A stretch of DNA of 6,108 bases from Leucobacter sp. (GTDB lineage: Bacteria > Actinomycetota > Actinomycetes > Actinomycetales > Microbacteriaceae): positions 1-6,108 of the forward strand of contig JAPSIU010000174.1 of the NCBI GenBank assembly GCA_031178565.1, in the 5' to 3' direction. The notes beneath the pieces are model-generated. The model saw only the letters and a list, made by a program, of their open reading frames with translations, was not told the origin of the DNA and did not search any database. The stretch's first letter is position 1, and every line of letters begins with the position of its first letter. Below, piece by piece: positions 5,660 through 6,108 of this stretch. A program made the translations under genes and the position numbers.

Positions 5660-6108
5660 TGTCGCATCTCGAACTGATCGGCGTGCGGAAGGCGTACGGC
5701 GCACGCACGGTCCTGCACGACATCGACGTCAGCGTGGCGGATGGGGAGTTCTGCGCGCTGCTCGGCCCCTCGGGGTCGGGCAAGACGACCGTGCTCAACA
5801 TCGTCGCAGGTCTCGACGACCTCGACCGCGGCGAGGTGCGGCTCGGCGGGAGGGAGATCTCCTCGGTGCCGCCGGAGCGGCGCAACGTCGGGGTCGTCTT
5901 CCAGAGCTACGCCCTTTTCCCGCATCTCAGCGTGGCCGACAACGTCGCGTACGGATTGAAGAGCAGGCGCGTCTCGAGAGCCGAGCAGCGGCGGAGAGTC
6001 GCCGACATGCTCGATCTCGTGGGTCTCGGAGAATTCCACGGCCGTCGTCCGACGCAGCTTTCCGGCGGGCAGCAGCAGCGCATCGCGCTCGCCCGCGCGC
6101 TCGTCGTC
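5659..6108 (+). CDS. PotA-like ABC-transporter ATP-binding protein (3' end outside window)
   Basis: The first 150 codons of an importer ATPase are present, and the frame runs off the right edge. It begins SHLELIGVRKAYG with the A-loop Tyr13. Walker A is GPSGSGKTT (36-44, K42), the Q-loop is FQSYALFPHLSVADNV (Q82), and the ABC signature LSGGQQQR begins at 134. Walker B, the D-loop and H-loop, and the TOBE domain usual in PotA/MalK-type subunits would lie beyond the window. FQSYALFPH and the PPERRNVGVV segment are typical of the PotA/FbpC/MalK group. It would energise the two permeases encoded just upstream. GTG 5659 was chosen from the AAGGAG ribosome site 8 nt away and its 1-base overlap with the upstream TAG. 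Confidence 0.95.
   Translation, partial: MSHLELIGVRKAYGARTVLHDIDVSVADGEFCALLGPSGSGKTTVLNIVAGLDDLDRGEVRLGGREISSVPPERRNVGVVFQSYALFPHLSVADNVAYGLKSRRVSRAEQRRRVADMLDLVGLGEFHGRRPTQLSGGQQQRIALARALVV

Noticed and set aside
2854..6108. Annotating the transporter outright as spermidine/putrescine PotABCD
   Set aside because: The family is right, but the pocket appears partly changed and the GH1/LacI context points to a glycoside-type substrate, so no polyamine gene symbols were given.

Overview
The window is GC-rich, with strongly G/C-biased third codon positions, GTG as well as ATG starts, and long antisense shadow frames. This suggests a high-GC actinobacterium. The protein style resembles Microbacteriaceae (Microbacterium/Leucobacter-like), but that placement is an impression from the sequence and no search was run.

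Layout. Positions 3-260 hold the 3' end of a reading frame open to the left edge. Its first part reads like the cap region of a haloalkane-dehalogenase-like alpha/beta hydrolase, and it then passes abruptly into four tandem heptads (EQxDKRF type) and a coiled-coil tail. A non-coding gap of about 119 bp (261-379) holds a plausible sigma70-type promoter (TTGACG-17-TTTACT) and two dyads, at 330-350 and 356-365, that look like operators. From 380 to the right edge six genes run in one direction: a LacI-family regulator, a glycoside hydrolase family 1 (GH1) beta-glycosidase, a PotD-like lipoprotein, a PotB-like and a PotC-like permease, and a PotA-like ATPase cut by the window end.

How the genes fit together. 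The six genes form one operon. Four of the five junctions overlap by 1 or 4 bases (ATGA, TGATG, ATGA, TAGTG), and the fifth is a 24-bp gap carrying a strong ribosome binding site. The importer has the domain plan of the polyamine/opine type (PotABCD) and not that of the usual sugar importers (CUT1/CUT2), yet it is paired with a cytoplasmic GH1 enzyme and a sugar-type LacI regulator. The simplest reading is a catabolic unit that imports a small glycoside, perhaps one with an amine or other charged aglycone. The GH1 enzyme would cleave it inside the cell, and the regulator would sense the substrate or a product. The binding protein appears to keep only part of the known polyamine pocket, which argues against plain spermidine/putrescine uptake. 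The substrate cannot be determined from sequence alone.

No RNA genes, insertion sequences, CRISPR arrays or convincing intrinsic terminators were seen.
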